This document shows positions 44,002 to 52,051 of a stretch of DNA of 64,000 nt, piece after piece. This stretch comes from a bacterium (lineage in GTDB: Bacteria; Patescibacteriota; Gracilibacteria; UBA4473), in contig JABGQW010000016.1 of NCBI GenBank assembly GCA_018648585.1, forward strand, positions 1-64,000, given 5' to 3'. The notes beneath the pieces were generated by a model. The model was not told the DNA's origin. It worked only from the letters and a program-made list of their open reading frames with translations, and ran no database searches. Positions within the stretch are counted from its first letter, which is position 1; every line of letters begins with the position of its first letter. Made by a program: the position numbers and the translations under genes.

Positions 44002-45570
44002 TTATTGAATTTCCGGGAAAAGCTGTCCCATCGAAATTTTATTTTTTCCGATCTGTAGTTTTACCAAACCGCCCAATTCTTTTTTGAGAATTGATTCTTT
44101 TTTTTCGTGGGGCATCGCGACGTGCGGGTATTGTTTCAACTCGTTCGAAACCGTTCTCCGGCGCGTCAAAACGGCAAAAAGTTCGTCGCCGGCGCGCGGT
44201 TTTCTCAGCGCAAATCGGGAGAAATTTTTCGTTTTATTTTTCACAAAAAGCGGTTTTAGTTTCGGATGTTGCATCCAAAAAAGTGCTTGGCGCGTGTCTC
44301 GCTGTGCCGCGGTGGCGGTGCCGCGCCCCCAATAAAATTTTTGCGGGCAGCGTTTTTGTGCGATTTTTTCCAGAGAAAGCCGCCCCGATCGGTACCCCAA
44401 AAAAGTAACTTTTCCGAGCGAATTTACGTACGAAACAACGGCGCCTGGTTTGAATTTATTGAGCGAATAAAAAAATTCTAAACTTTCGGTTTCCGTTGAA
44501 AACGTGTCGGACAAAACGGCCACGCCACGGGAAATCCCAGAAAAAGTGAGCGGCTGTTTTCCGTTGCCACCGTCTGGGAAAACGGAAACAGTTGTTGTTG
44601 TTGGGTTCGCGCTGAGCGCGCCGCTTTTTGTATTTTCGCCGTAAAGATTTTTTACGGTTACTGTAAAATCGTACGATTGACTACGATCAAGGTTTGGAAT
44701 GTTTTTTTCAGCTGATCCCTGCTTTGTTGTGGCGGGAAGAATAAAATCGAGCTGTCCGGTGGTGCCATCGGAAGAAACCCAATCAATAAAAAGATCGGTG
44801 TTTGTGAAATTTTTTTCAAAATCAAAGGAAAGGTCGATGGACGAATTATTCCAAACGAGATTGAGATTTGAAAGCTCTGGCGGGGGGCGGGAAATCAGAA
44901 CTTCCGACAGAGAATCCACTCCGTAAGTATTAGTTGCGGTGACGGTAAAATTGTACCGTTTGTTTTGATCGAGATTCGGAACATTTACCGAAAAAGGAAT
45001 GAGGGCCGACAATATTGGAGTAAAAAAAGGAGAAAAGGCTGGCGTTGCTTGCCCGGACACGGTTCCATCCGAAGAAACCCAGCTAATTAAGAATTCCGTT
45101 TGAGTGAAAACATTTTCAAATACAAAATCAATTTTTGCAGACGAATTATTCCACGAGACAGAAAGATTTGAAATATCGGGTTCTTTTGCCGGTGGAATGT
45201 AAATGGTGTCGATTTCTCCGGTGACACTTCCGTCGGAATTGGTTGCGACAATTTGAATGTCATAAGGTTGTCCCGGGGGCATGTCGAGCGGAGTTAATGA
45301 GATGGCAACTTCTTTGTCTCCGGTGCCCGAAAGGGGAGATTGGATGGCGGAGAGTTGGCTTGGGAGCGGCGTGCTTCCGCTCGGTCCCCAGTGAAAAACC
45401 ACGGTCGTGGGGAGTCCGCCAGGATTTACAGTTGTCACCAGATGAAAAACATTGAAAAACCCATTAATTGTAATATTTGACTGAATTATTGGTGCTGCGG
45501 CGAAACAAGAATTCGCAACGAAAATCAAGCCAGAAACGATGCATAAAAAAAAGAAACGAAGGGTTTTCAT
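44002..45570 (-). CDS. Secreted protein with Fn3-like repeats
   Basis: Exported protein of 522 aa. A signal peptide (MKTLRFFFLCIVSGLIFVAN, ending CFAAA) is followed by three beta-sandwich repeats of about 95 residues; repeats 2 and 3 both start 'SNLxxxWNNSS' and contain 'WVSSDGT'. About residues 360-430 match the domain at about 1885-1965 of the giant protein, with the shared pattern GGNGK-TFxG-RG, then ESLE, then GK-F-GY-GRL. The C-terminal 100 residues are Arg/Lys-rich. I start at 45570 because of the signal peptide. It is probably another envelope protein that interacts with the S-layer. Confidence 0.78.
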   Translation of the reverse strand: MKTLRFFFLCIVSGLIFVANSCFAAAPIIQSNITINGFFNVFHLVTTVNPGGLPTTVVFHWGPSGSTPLPSQLSAIQSPLSGTGDKEVAISLTPLDMPPGQPYDIQIVATNSDGSVTGEIDTIYIPPAKEPDISNLSVSWNNSSAKIDFVFENVFTQTEFLISWVSSDGTVSGQATPAFSPFFTPILSALIPFSVNVPNLDQNKRYNFTVTATNTYGVDSLSEVLISRPPPELSNLNLVWNNSSIDLSFDFEKNFTNTDLFIDWVSSDGTTGQLDFILPATTKQGSAEKNIPNLDRSQSYDFTVTVKNLYGENTKSGALSANPTTTTVSVFPDGGNGKQPLTFSGISRGVAVLSDTFSTETESLEFFYSLNKFKPGAVVSYVNSLGKVTFLGYRSGRLSLEKIAQKRCPQKFYWGRGTATAAQRDTRQALFWMQHPKLKPLFVKNKTKNFSRFALRKPRAGDELFAVLTRRRTVSNELKQYPHVAMPHEKKESILKKELGGLVKLQIGKNKISMGQLFPEIQ

Positions 45571-45672
45571 TTTTATTTGGGGGAAATTTTTTTTGGCGAA
45601 ATGCACGATACACATAAATTTTTTAAAAAACTCTGTCAAGAAGAATCGGGTCTTTTTTTGTGGAATGTCAAA

Positions 45673-45700
45673 TTGTCTTTTTTTTCAAAATCGGTACAGT
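45673..45700 (+). promoter_or_regulatory. Leaderless-type promoter of the dNTP operon
   Basis: TTGTCT at 45673-45678, 16-bp spacer, TACAGT at 45695-45700, then exactly 7 nt to the ATG at 45708. Confidence 0.5.
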
Positions 45701-45707
45701 TTGAGCG

Positions 45708-46214
45708 ATGAAGGTCACGATGTTGATGGCGCAGACGCTGGATGGTCGGATCGCGAAAAGTTCGAACCATTTTCCCGACTGGACAGAAAAAGCCGACAAA
45801 AAATTTTTCAAATCGCGAACAAAAGAATCGGGCGTGATGATTTTTGGGCGGACGACCTTTGACACGTTGCCGGGCGTTTTGCCGGGGAGATTTTCAATCG
45901 TGATTTCGCGCAGCGCGGGGGCGTGGGACGAGCGAGCAGAAAATTTAATTTTCACGTCGCTGGCGCCGGCGGAGATTTTGAAAAAATTAAAATCGCTCGG
46001 ATTTTCAAACCCGATTTTGTGCGGTGGAACCACGATTAACACGCTTTTTGCGCGGGAAAATTTGATCGATGAAATTATCGTCACGGTTTCCCCAAAAATT
46101 TTCGGCGACGGGCTCGGGCTTTTTTCTCCGGAAATTTCGCTCGATTTGGCGCTGGAAAAATTTGAAAAACTCGGCGAAAACTCGCTCGCACTTTTTTACA
46201 CCGTGAAAAAATGA
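45708..46214 (+). CDS. Dihydrofolate reductase-like protein (RibD-C type)
   Basis: NADPH-dependent reductase of the DHFR/RibD-C superfamily, 168 aa. Seen are the start KVTMLMAQTLDGRIA, 'GVMIFGRTTFDTLPG' (nucleotide-binding block), 'LPGRFSIVISRS' and 'PILCGGTTINTLF' (GG loop). No riboflavin genes are near; instead dUTPase-like and dCMP deaminase genes are coupled to it, which favours a role in folate recycling for dTMP synthesis. It overlaps the next gene by ATGA. RibD-C reductase activity cannot be excluded from sequence alone. Confidence 0.78.
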   Translation: MKVTMLMAQTLDGRIAKSSNHFPDWTEKADKKFFKSRTKESGVMIFGRTTFDTLPGVLPGRFSIVISRSAGAWDERAENLIFTSLAPAEILKKLKSLGFSNPILCGGTTINTLFARENLIDEIIVTVSPKIFGDGLGLFSPEISLDLALEKFEKLGENSLALFYTVKK

Positions 46215-46861
46215 TTCTCACGCGACACGAAATTTCGGCGCTGATTTCTGCGAAAAAACTTGAATTTTCGCCGCCGCTGGACAAGTGGCAGGATCAGCCG
46301 CACGCGGTGGATTTGCGGCTCGGGACGGCATTTTATCTTCCAAAAATCTGGAAACTTTCCGATCGCGGTCGAGAGGTTTTGAACGTCGACGTGACGCGCG
46401 ACGCGGGTGATAATTTTGAAAAAATTGAACTTGTGCCAGGACAGTTTTTCGAACTCGCGCCGGGGGAATCGATCATCGCTTCGACGCTCGAAAAAATTTC
46501 GCTCCGCGCGGACGATTTGATGGGCGTTTTGTACCCGCGCAGCTCGATCAATCGCCGAGGACTTTCGGTGGATTTGACCGGAATTGTCGACGCTCATTAT
46601 TCGGGGTTTTTGATGATTCCGATTCACAACCGAACTTCAAGCCAAATTATTCGCATTTTTCCGGGCGAGCGAATCTGTCAGATCGTGTTTCAAAAACTTG
46701 CGAGCGACTTGCAAAAAATCGACGCACTCCGACACGGAGCGAGTCCTGCAAAATATGAGGGTGCGGCCGCGGACGAACTTTGTTCCAAAAAAGATGCCGA
46801 AACGGAAATTGGATTTCTCAAATCTGGCGACCTGGACGGACTTAAAAAACATTTGTACTGA
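46211..46861 (+). CDS. dUTPase/dCTP deaminase-family protein
   Basis: Trimeric-fold nucleotidohydrolase of 216 aa. The motifs 'GVLYPRSSINRRGL', 'GIVDAHYSGFLMIPIHN' and 'GERICQIVFQKL' place it in the Dcd/Dut superfamily. In dCTP deaminases a catalytic Glu (E. coli E138, in VLEFYN) follows the Gly loop; the aligned position here is Pro (MIPIHN). The Asp and Tyr of the loop are kept, as in dUTPases. I therefore favour dUTP to dUMP hydrolysis over deamination. The last 40 residues are an extra helical tail. It is coupled at both ends (ATGA, TGATG). Confidence 0.75.
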   Translation: MILTRHEISALISAKKLEFSPPLDKWQDQPHAVDLRLGTAFYLPKIWKLSDRGREVLNVDVTRDAGDNFEKIELVPGQFFELAPGESIIASTLEKISLRADDLMGVLYPRSSINRRGLSVDLTGIVDAHYSGFLMIPIHNRTSSQIIRIFPGERICQIVFQKLASDLQKIDALRHGASPAKYEGAAADELCSKKDAETEIGFLKSGDLDGLKKHLY

Positions 46862-47316
46862 TGAGTGCGAACGACTTGCAAAAACTTCCGTATCTCCCGC
46901 TGGGGAGCGAAATAAAATTTCTCGACGACAAAAATAAATTTTTAATTGCGGCGAAAAAAGTGGCGCTCGAATTTTCCAAAGATCCAGAACATCCGACGGG
47001 TGCAGTTGTCGTGCGCGACGGAAAAATAATTGGGCGTGGCGCGAACGGTTCCGATTTTCACGAAAAAAACGGGTGTCGGAGAAAAAAACTCGGAATTCCG
47101 ACGGGGAAAAATTACGAGCTGTGTCCGGGCTGCGACCCGAAAAATCACGCGGAACAAACGGCGATTGCAGACGTTTCGGCGCGCGGAAAAAATTCTGCTG
47201 GCGCGGATTTATATTTGTGGGGACATTTTTGGTGCTGCGAAAGTTGTTGGGAAAAAATGATCGAGAACGGAATTCGCGATGTTTTTCTCGTCGAGGGCGC
47301 GTGGAAAAAATTTTAA
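46861..47316 (+). CDS. dCMP deaminase-like zinc enzyme
   Basis: Cytidine/deoxycytidylate deaminase-fold enzyme of 151 aa. The zinc and catalytic motifs are 'KNHAEQTAI' (His and Glu) and 'GHFWCCESCWEKM' (paired Cys). An additional 'CRRKKLGIPTGKNYELCPGC' segment before HAE resembles the second zinc site of dCMP deaminases. In the same operon as a DHFR-like and a dUTPase-like gene, it would supply dUMP from dCMP. If the ThyA homologue at 32791 makes 5-methyl-dCMP instead, this enzyme could deaminate that product to dTMP. Confidence 0.8.
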   Translation: MSANDLQKLPYLPLGSEIKFLDDKNKFLIAAKKVALEFSKDPEHPTGAVVVRDGKIIGRGANGSDFHEKNGCRRKKLGIPTGKNYELCPGCDPKNHAEQTAIADVSARGKNSAGADLYLWGHFWCCESCWEKMIENGIRDVFLVEGAWKKF

Positions 47317-47564
47317 AAAACGGGCGCGGCGGGTTCAATTTCGTTCGGAGTTTTTTGCGGAAATTCTGTTTTGATCGCGGACGGATCGTCAATTTTTTTT
47401 CCGCTGCAGTTTTCAAGTTGCGAGAGCACCAGCATTCCAAACAGCACGATGAAAAAAGAAATGCCGCCAAGTTTTAAAATTATTCGATTCTGTTTTTGTT
47501 CCGGCGTTTCGTCGCGAAATTTTTCCGCGTGGCGAGCTTGATTTTTTGCAGAAAACAACATCAA
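47313..47564 (-). CDS. Small membrane protein, 83 aa
   Basis: A short cytoplasmic charged segment, then one hydrophobic helix (about residues 32-50, KLGGISFFIVLFGMLVLSQ) and an exported tail with Pro/Glu. No recognised family. The codon style matches the host; it is convergent with the deaminase gene and overlaps it by 4 bp, and it sits upstream of the PrsW-like gene on the opposite strand. A role in the envelope is possible but not shown. Confidence 0.5.
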   Translation of the reverse strand: MMLFSAKNQARHAEKFRDETPEQKQNRIILKLGGISFFIVLFGMLVLSQLENCSGKKIDDPSAIKTEFPQKTPNEIEPAAPVF

Positions 47565-47636
47565 TTTTAAATTTCACACACGGCGCGCAATTTGTCAAAG
47601 TTTTTTTTGAAAATACAAACCGGTACAATTCCCGCG

Positions 47637-48434
47637 ATGTGGAATTCAATTTTGGCTGACGAATATTTTTGGCTCTCTTTTTTCCCGATCGCTTTTTTGG
47701 GTGGCGGATTTTGGCTGCTGTTTTTTGACCGTGCCGATCGCGTCCGCGAACCGCTGCGATTTTTGTCTCTCGCGCTGGTGGCGGGGATTTTGTCCGCGGT
47801 GGCGTACGGATTTTTTGCAGAAATTATTGGGCTCGAAAACTTTTTTGGTCGCGTGGCCGTCGAAGAAGTTTTTAAAGTTTTTTTCGCACTGCTGGCGATG
47901 GAGCTCGTGCGGTCGCGGTTCCGATTTATCTCGCAGGGAATTATGTACGGATTTGCAGTTGGGCTGGGATTTGCTGTCGCGGAAAATATTGTTTTTCTTG
48001 CGAAAGTTCACGAGCTGGCGGCGTTTTCGCCGGAATTTTGGCTGACATTTCAGGGGCGATTTTGGAGTTCGTCGTTGTTGCACGCGATTACAACTGGTTT
48101 TTTTGGTCTTTTGTACGCGGGCGCGTACTTGTCTCCGACGCTGTTTCGCACAAAAAAAGAATCTCCGCTGCGGGCGTTTTTTTTTCCGCCGAATTTTCGC
48201 CAACTCTGGTTTGCGTTTTCCCTGCGCGTGACGCGGAAAAATTTAGTTTTTCAGTTGCGAAAAAATCTGCACGATCATTCCGCGCGCGCCGTTATTTTGG
48301 AAGGATTGTGGTTCGCGATTTTATTGCATGCCGCGTTCAATTTTGCACTTGAAAAAAGTTTTCCCGCGCTCGCGTTTCTCATCGCATTTCTTGGGATGCT
48401 CGGGCTCTGGCGTATTTCGAAAAAAATTTCGTGA
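47637..48434 (+). CDS. PrsW-like intramembrane protease
   Basis: Polytopic membrane protein of 265 aa with about eight hydrophobic segments. The family motifs are visible: 'VAVEEVFKVF' (EExxK-type), 'GFAVGLGFAVAENIVF' and the His-containing 'LLHAITTGFFG' and 'LLHAAFNFALE'. PrsW-type proteases cut anti-sigma factors or other membrane proteins; a FecR-like membrane protein occurs at 15389 but any link is only a guess. I start at 47637 (MWNSILADEYFW), 7 nt after TACAAT at 47624-47629. Confidence 0.8.
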   Translation: MWNSILADEYFWLSFFPIAFLGGGFWLLFFDRADRVREPLRFLSLALVAGILSAVAYGFFAEIIGLENFFGRVAVEEVFKVFFALLAMELVRSRFRFISQGIMYGFAVGLGFAVAENIVFLAKVHELAAFSPEFWLTFQGRFWSSSLLHAITTGFFGLLYAGAYLSPTLFRTKKESPLRAFFFPPNFRQLWFAFSLRVTRKNLVFQLRKNLHDHSARAVILEGLWFAILLHAAFNFALEKSFPALAFLIAFLGMLGLWRISKKIS

Positions 48435-48452
48435 CAATATTTTCCGAGAATT

Positions 48453-49043
48453 TTATCGCGAGAGTTGTTGTTCGACAAAATCCCAGTTCACGAGATTTTC
48501 GACAAAATTTTTCAGATAATCTGGGCGGCGACTTTGAAAATCCAAATAATACGAATGTTCCCAAACGTCGCAGCCGATCAGTGGTTTTTTGCCGAGCACG
48601 ATCGGATTTTTTGCATTTTCGGTTTTCAAAATTTCTAACGTCCCGTTTTTTTCCGTGAGCCACACCCAGCCCGATCCAAACTGCGCGCTGCCGATTTTGA
48701 CAAATTCTGCGACAAAGTTTTCCCACGAATCGAAATTTTTTTCGATCAAATTCTGCATTTTCCCGGACGGAGTCTGCGATCCGGGCGCCATCAAATTCCA
48801 AAAAAATTCGTGATTCCACGCCTGTGCGGCGTTGTTAAAAACAGCGTCGTTTTTTCCGTACGCCGCAAGAAAAACTTTTTCGAGCGACGACAGATTTTCA
48901 AATTCAGAATTTTCAATCAGCGCGTTTGTTTTCGCCACGTACGCGGCGTGATGTTTGTCGTGGTGCAGCGCGAGCGTCTGCGCGGACATGTGCGGTTCGA
49001 GCGCATTTTTTGCGAACGGGAGCGGGGGAAGTACAAATTTCAT
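48453..49043 (-). CDS. sodB: Superoxide dismutase (Fe/Mn)
   Basis: Superoxide dismutase of 196 aa that dismutates superoxide to peroxide and oxygen. Metal ligands are visible: His in 'ALHHDKHHAAYV', His in 'AWNHEFFWNLM', and Asp plus His in 'CDVWEHSYYLDF'. The start MKFVLPPLPFAKNALEPHMS is typical. Metal type is uncertain by sequence alone; the gene sits convergently with the PrsW-like gene. Confidence 0.94.
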   Translation of the reverse strand: MKFVLPPLPFAKNALEPHMSAQTLALHHDKHHAAYVAKTNALIENSEFENLSSLEKVFLAAYGKNDAVFNNAAQAWNHEFFWNLMAPGSQTPSGKMQNLIEKNFDSWENFVAEFVKIGSAQFGSGWVWLTEKNGTLEILKTENAKNPIVLGKKPLIGCDVWEHSYYLDFQSRRPDYLKNFVENLVNWDFVEQQLSR

Positions 49044-49143
49044 TTTTTCAAAATAAGAAATCGCGCCTATTTTTTCACACAAAAAAGATTGCGGCAACTC
49101 TTTTTTCGTGGAAAATCATTTTCCAGCTAAAAAACCAGAAAAA

Positions 49144-49172
49144 AGACGCACTGACACTGCGTCTCTTTTTTT
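49144..49172 (-). terminator. Bidirectional terminator after recA
   Basis: Stem AGACGCA/TGCGTCT (49144-49150 and 49158-49164) with T-rich flanks on both sides. On the minus strand it lies just downstream of the recA stop. Confidence 0.7.
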
Positions 49173-49189
49173 CCCTGGTTCTAAAATTT

Positions 49190-50191
49190 CTATTTTTTTG
49201 CAACTGTTGCTCGAACCTCCGTGTCTATTTTTTTCACCATTTTTTCATCCGTTTTCAAAAAATCCACGGCTTTTTGTTTTCCCTGCCCAAGTTTTATTTC
49301 TCCGTACGAATAAAATGCGCCGGATTTTTGGATGATTTCCATTTTCACCGCGGTGTCGAGCAGATCGCTGATTTTGGAAATTCCCTCGTTGAAGAAAATA
49401 TCGACTTTTGCCGTTCGAAACGGTGGCGCCACCTTATTTTTCACGATTTTCACGCGCATTTCGTTTCCGTGCGCCTCTTTTTCGTCGCCGGTTCCGGTTT
49501 CGAGTTTGCTGCCTTTTCGCACCTCGACGCGCAGCGATGCGTAAAATTTCAGTGCGTTTCCGCCGGTCGTTGTTTCTGGATTTCCAAACATCACACCGAT
49601 TTTCATTCGAATTTGGTTGATGAAAACAATCGTCGTGCCCATTTTACTCGAAATTGCGGTCAATTTTCGCAGCGCCTGGCTCATCAATCGCGCCTGCAAA
49701 CCCATTTGTGCGTCGCCCATCGCGCCTTCGATTTCTGCGCGCGGAGTGAGCGCCGCCACCGAATCCACGATGATTAAATCCACGCCGCCCGAACGGACGA
49801 GTGCTTCGACGATTTCCAGTGCCTGTTCGCCGGAATCGGGTTGCGACAATAAAAGTTCGTCAACGTTCACGCCCACTTTTTCCGCGTATTCTGGATCGAG
49901 CGCGTGTTCTGCGTCGACAAATGCGACCGTGCCGCCTTTTTTCTGAAACTCTGCAACCGCGTGCAGCGACAGCGTTGTTTTTCCAGAACTTTCTGGACCA
50001 TAAATTTCGATCACACGCCCTTTTGGCCAGCCGCCACCGAGAGCAAGATCGATTGAGATCGCGCCCGACGAAATCATTTCAATTTTTGGTCGATCGTGAT
50101 CGCCCATTTTCATCACGGCGCCTTTTCCGAAATTTTTTTCGATTTGCGCGAGAGCAGCTTGGAGTGCGGCTTTTCTTGGATCTTCTGCCAT
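49190..50191 (-). CDS. recA: Recombinase RecA
   Basis: RecA of 333 aa. Walker A is GPESSGKTT near residue 65, with 'DAEHALDP', '[11 protein letters not shown]' (Walker B) and the L2 loop '[19 protein letters not shown]'. It promotes homologous strand exchange and triggers LexA self-cleavage. It is 24 bp downstream of lexA on the same strand, so the two form an SOS operon. The C-terminal acidic tail is short. Confidence 0.98.
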   Translation of the reverse strand: MAEDPRKAALQAALAQIEKNFGKGAVMKMGDHDRPKIEMISSGAISIDLALGGGWPKGRVIEIYGPESSGKTTLSLHAVAEFQKKGGTVAFVDAEHALDPEYAEKVGVNVDELLLSQPDSGEQALEIVEALVRSGGVDLIIVDSVAALTPRAEIEGAMGDAQMGLQARLMSQALRKLTAISSKMGTTIVFINQIRMKIGVMFGNPETTTGGNALKFYASLRVEVRKGSKLETGTGDEKEAHGNEMRVKIVKNKVAPPFRTAKVDIFFNEGISKISDLLDTAVKMEIIQKSGAFYSYGEIKLGQGKQKAVDFLKTDEKMVKKIDTEVRATVAKK

Positions 50192-50215
50192 TTTAAAAAA
50201 TTGTTTAAAAAATAA

Positions 50216-50836
50216 TTACACGGTTGGAATTGAGGTCACGACGACGCCCTGAATTTGGAGCTGATCGGTGACGATGATTGGTTGGTGCCGCGGATTGCTC
50301 GATCGTGGAGTGAGCACGACGACGTTTTCACGTCGATGAAATTCTTTGATTGTGGCCTCGTCGTCCACCAACGCGACAACCCGATCACCATTTTCTGCAT
50401 TTTTTTGAACGCGCACGAGGACGAGATCTCCGGGCTGAATGTTGGCCTCGTTCATTGAGTCGCCAACCGCGCGGAGCAAAAAATGTTGTTGATCGCGTGG
50501 GGCCAGTCGTGTACTGACGCGCACAAAACTTTCGATATTTTCTTCGGCGAAACTGGGAACGCCGCATCGGACATTTCCGACGACAGGAATGTCGACGGTG
50601 TCTGCGGAGTCGAGCGAGTCATCGGAATTTTTGACGAGCTTCAGTTTTCCGCCGTCACCCCGGGTGAGAAAGTTTTTTGTTTCAAGTTTTTTCAAAATTA
50701 CTGCCGTCGATCGTGGCGATCGGTACCCCATCGCGGTCATCAGTTCTCGCACGGAGGGGAATTTTCCCATCAATCGAATTGCGCTGCGGATTTCTCGCAG
50801 TGCGTCGGCTTCTCGGGCGGTGAGATTTTCAGTCAT
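50216..50836 (-). CDS. lexA: LexA repressor
   Basis: SOS repressor of 206 aa. The N-terminal winged-helix domain includes 'MGKFPSVRELMTAMGYRSP'. The autocleavage site is RCGVPSF, with Cys-Gly in place of the usual Ala-Gly, and the catalytic Ser is in 'AVGDSMNEANI' and Lys in 'EATIKEF'. It starts at 50836 (MTENLTAREADAL); upstream in-frame codons overlap the promoter. It is followed closely by recA, an arrangement that makes both genes inducible together by DNA damage. Confidence 0.95.
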   Translation of the reverse strand: MTENLTAREADALREIRSAIRLMGKFPSVRELMTAMGYRSPRSTAVILKKLETKNFLTRGDGGKLKLVKNSDDSLDSADTVDIPVVGNVRCGVPSFAEENIESFVRVSTRLAPRDQQHFLLRAVGDSMNEANIQPGDLVLVRVQKNAENGDRVVALVDDEATIKEFHRRENVVVLTPRSSNPRHQPIIVTDQLQIQGVVVTSIPTV

Positions 50837-50854
50837 TTTTGTTTTGCACACAGA

Positions 50855-50882
50855 AGTATACATCCAGCATACACCGCGTCAA
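50855..50882 (-). promoter_or_regulatory. lexA-recA promoter with candidate SOS operator
   Basis: On the minus strand, TTGACG (complement of 50877-50882) lies 16 bp before TATACT (complement of 50855-50860). The interrupted palindrome GTATACATCCAGCATAC at 50856-50872 overlaps the -10 and spacer. A repressor bound there would block initiation, as LexA does at its own gene. The exact LexA motif in this lineage is unknown. Confidence 0.55.
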
Positions 50883-50953
50883 AACTTTTTTTCAAAAAAC
50901 AAAAAAAGCGCGTCGTCGTGCGCGTTTTTCGGTTGAAAATTATTCTCGTTCGC

Positions 50954-51382
50954 TCAGGATTTTGGTGCGCGCGCGGGAGTTTTCTCTTTTTTTTCTCGTT
51001 TTCCTTCGAGATGATAAAATTTTACGAGTGCGTCTTCTCGTCCGGTTGAAACTTTTTTGCTTTTGCATTGTCCGCAGACCGTTCTTGGGTTTCCGCGGAG
51101 TGTTTGCCCAATTCCGGCGGGAACGATGTCCCTGCAATCGTGGCAAAAAAGCGCCATTTTGCAGGTTGGCCAGTTTTCTTCTTTTTCTGTTTTGTACATT
51201 TCGGCAACATTTTCATCCAAAATATGTGTTACCGCGGTGATTGCATCGTCGAGATTTTTCAGGTCAATTTCTCCAGCGGCGCGCCCCGCTTGCTGCGATT
51301 CGCTCAAAAAACTTCGGGCAGCCGAATCGTTCGGTTTCGCGCTTGCGTTTGGATCGGTGACGATGGCGGGTTCTTGAGTCAT
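50954..51382 (-). CDS. Zinc-ribbon hypothetical protein
   Basis: A 142-aa soluble protein. Residues 1-70 are helical and acidic; about residues 75-112 form a zinc-ribbon with two pairs, 'CHDC' and 'CGQC', plus a nearby Cys in 'PTCKMALF'. The C-terminal 30 residues are Lys/Pro-rich. No specific family recognised. Its ATG overlaps the stop of the upstream membrane protein (ATGA). A weak hairpin near 50905-50935 could terminate the unit before lexA. Confidence 0.6.
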   Translation of the reverse strand: MTQEPAIVTDPNASAKPNDSAARSFLSESQQAGRAAGEIDLKNLDDAITAVTHILDENVAEMYKTEKEENWPTCKMALFCHDCRDIVPAGIGQTLRGNPRTVCGQCKSKKVSTGREDALVKFYHLEGKREKKEKTPARAPKS

Positions 51383-51972
51383 TTTCGTTTTTCTGAGGTG
51401 CTCGGATTTTTAAAGTTTTTCTCGGGCATTGTCAACGGGAGCCGTGTTTTTTTCGCTGTCGGTTTCGTCTGCGTGGGGAGTTGGAAAAAATTTGTCACAG
51501 ATTCTTTTTTCGCCTGCTGCGAGCGAAGACACACCGCGACGATTCCCATCAATTGCAGCGCGGCGCACAGCCAAAATCCAAACCGAATTTGTGAATTTTC
51601 AAATCCGCGACTTTCTGCTTGCAGCACCGACCACGCGCTCACGATCAAAATTAACTGCTGGATTCCGGCAACAAAAAAAAGTTTATTTTTCGAAACGCGC
51701 CAGCGAAACCAGCTTTTTTCCAAAAGTTCGTCCAAAAAAACGCCCACGCCCGCGAGAGAAATCAAAAAAATGAATGCGCCCATCAACCAAATGTGCCCGA
51801 CAAATGCAGATCGGTAGTACGGATCTCCGTACAGCGGTTCGACGCCGATCCACGGAAAAAAACAAAACACGAGCGTCAGCGCGTGCGCAAAAAACAAAAC
51901 GCGAGACTCAAAATTTAGTCGGCGAAAATTTTTTTGCACGAATGCGTATTTTTGTGTTTTCATCTTGATCAT
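51379..51972 (-). CDS. Four-helix membrane protein, hypothetical
   Basis: About 197 aa with four hydrophobic segments, the first near residues 22-40 ('VLFFAHALTLVFCFFPWIG'), and a basic C-terminal tail. No named family. It starts at 51972 (MIKMKTQKYAFVQ): TACAAT on the minus strand ends 7 nt before the ATG, matching the leaderless pattern. Longer in-frame sequence upstream would overlap the divergent operon's promoter region. It is translationally coupled to the zinc-ribbon gene. Confidence 0.6.
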   Translation of the reverse strand: MIKMKTQKYAFVQKNFRRLNFESRVLFFAHALTLVFCFFPWIGVEPLYGDPYYRSAFVGHIWLMGAFIFLISLAGVGVFLDELLEKSWFRWRVSKNKLFFVAGIQQLILIVSAWSVLQAESRGFENSQIRFGFWLCAALQLMGIVAVCLRSQQAKKESVTNFFQLPTQTKPTAKKTRLPLTMPEKNFKNPSTSEKRK

Positions 51973-52051
51973 CACGATGATTGTAGATTTTTTTTCACTT
52001 CTGCCAAAAAAAATCGAGAAAAAGAAAAAAATAAGTATGATTTCTCCAGAA

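Noticed and set aside
46211..46861. Simple annotation as dCTP deaminase
   Set aside because: The aligned catalytic Glu is Pro, so deaminase activity is not supported; kept as superfamily member.
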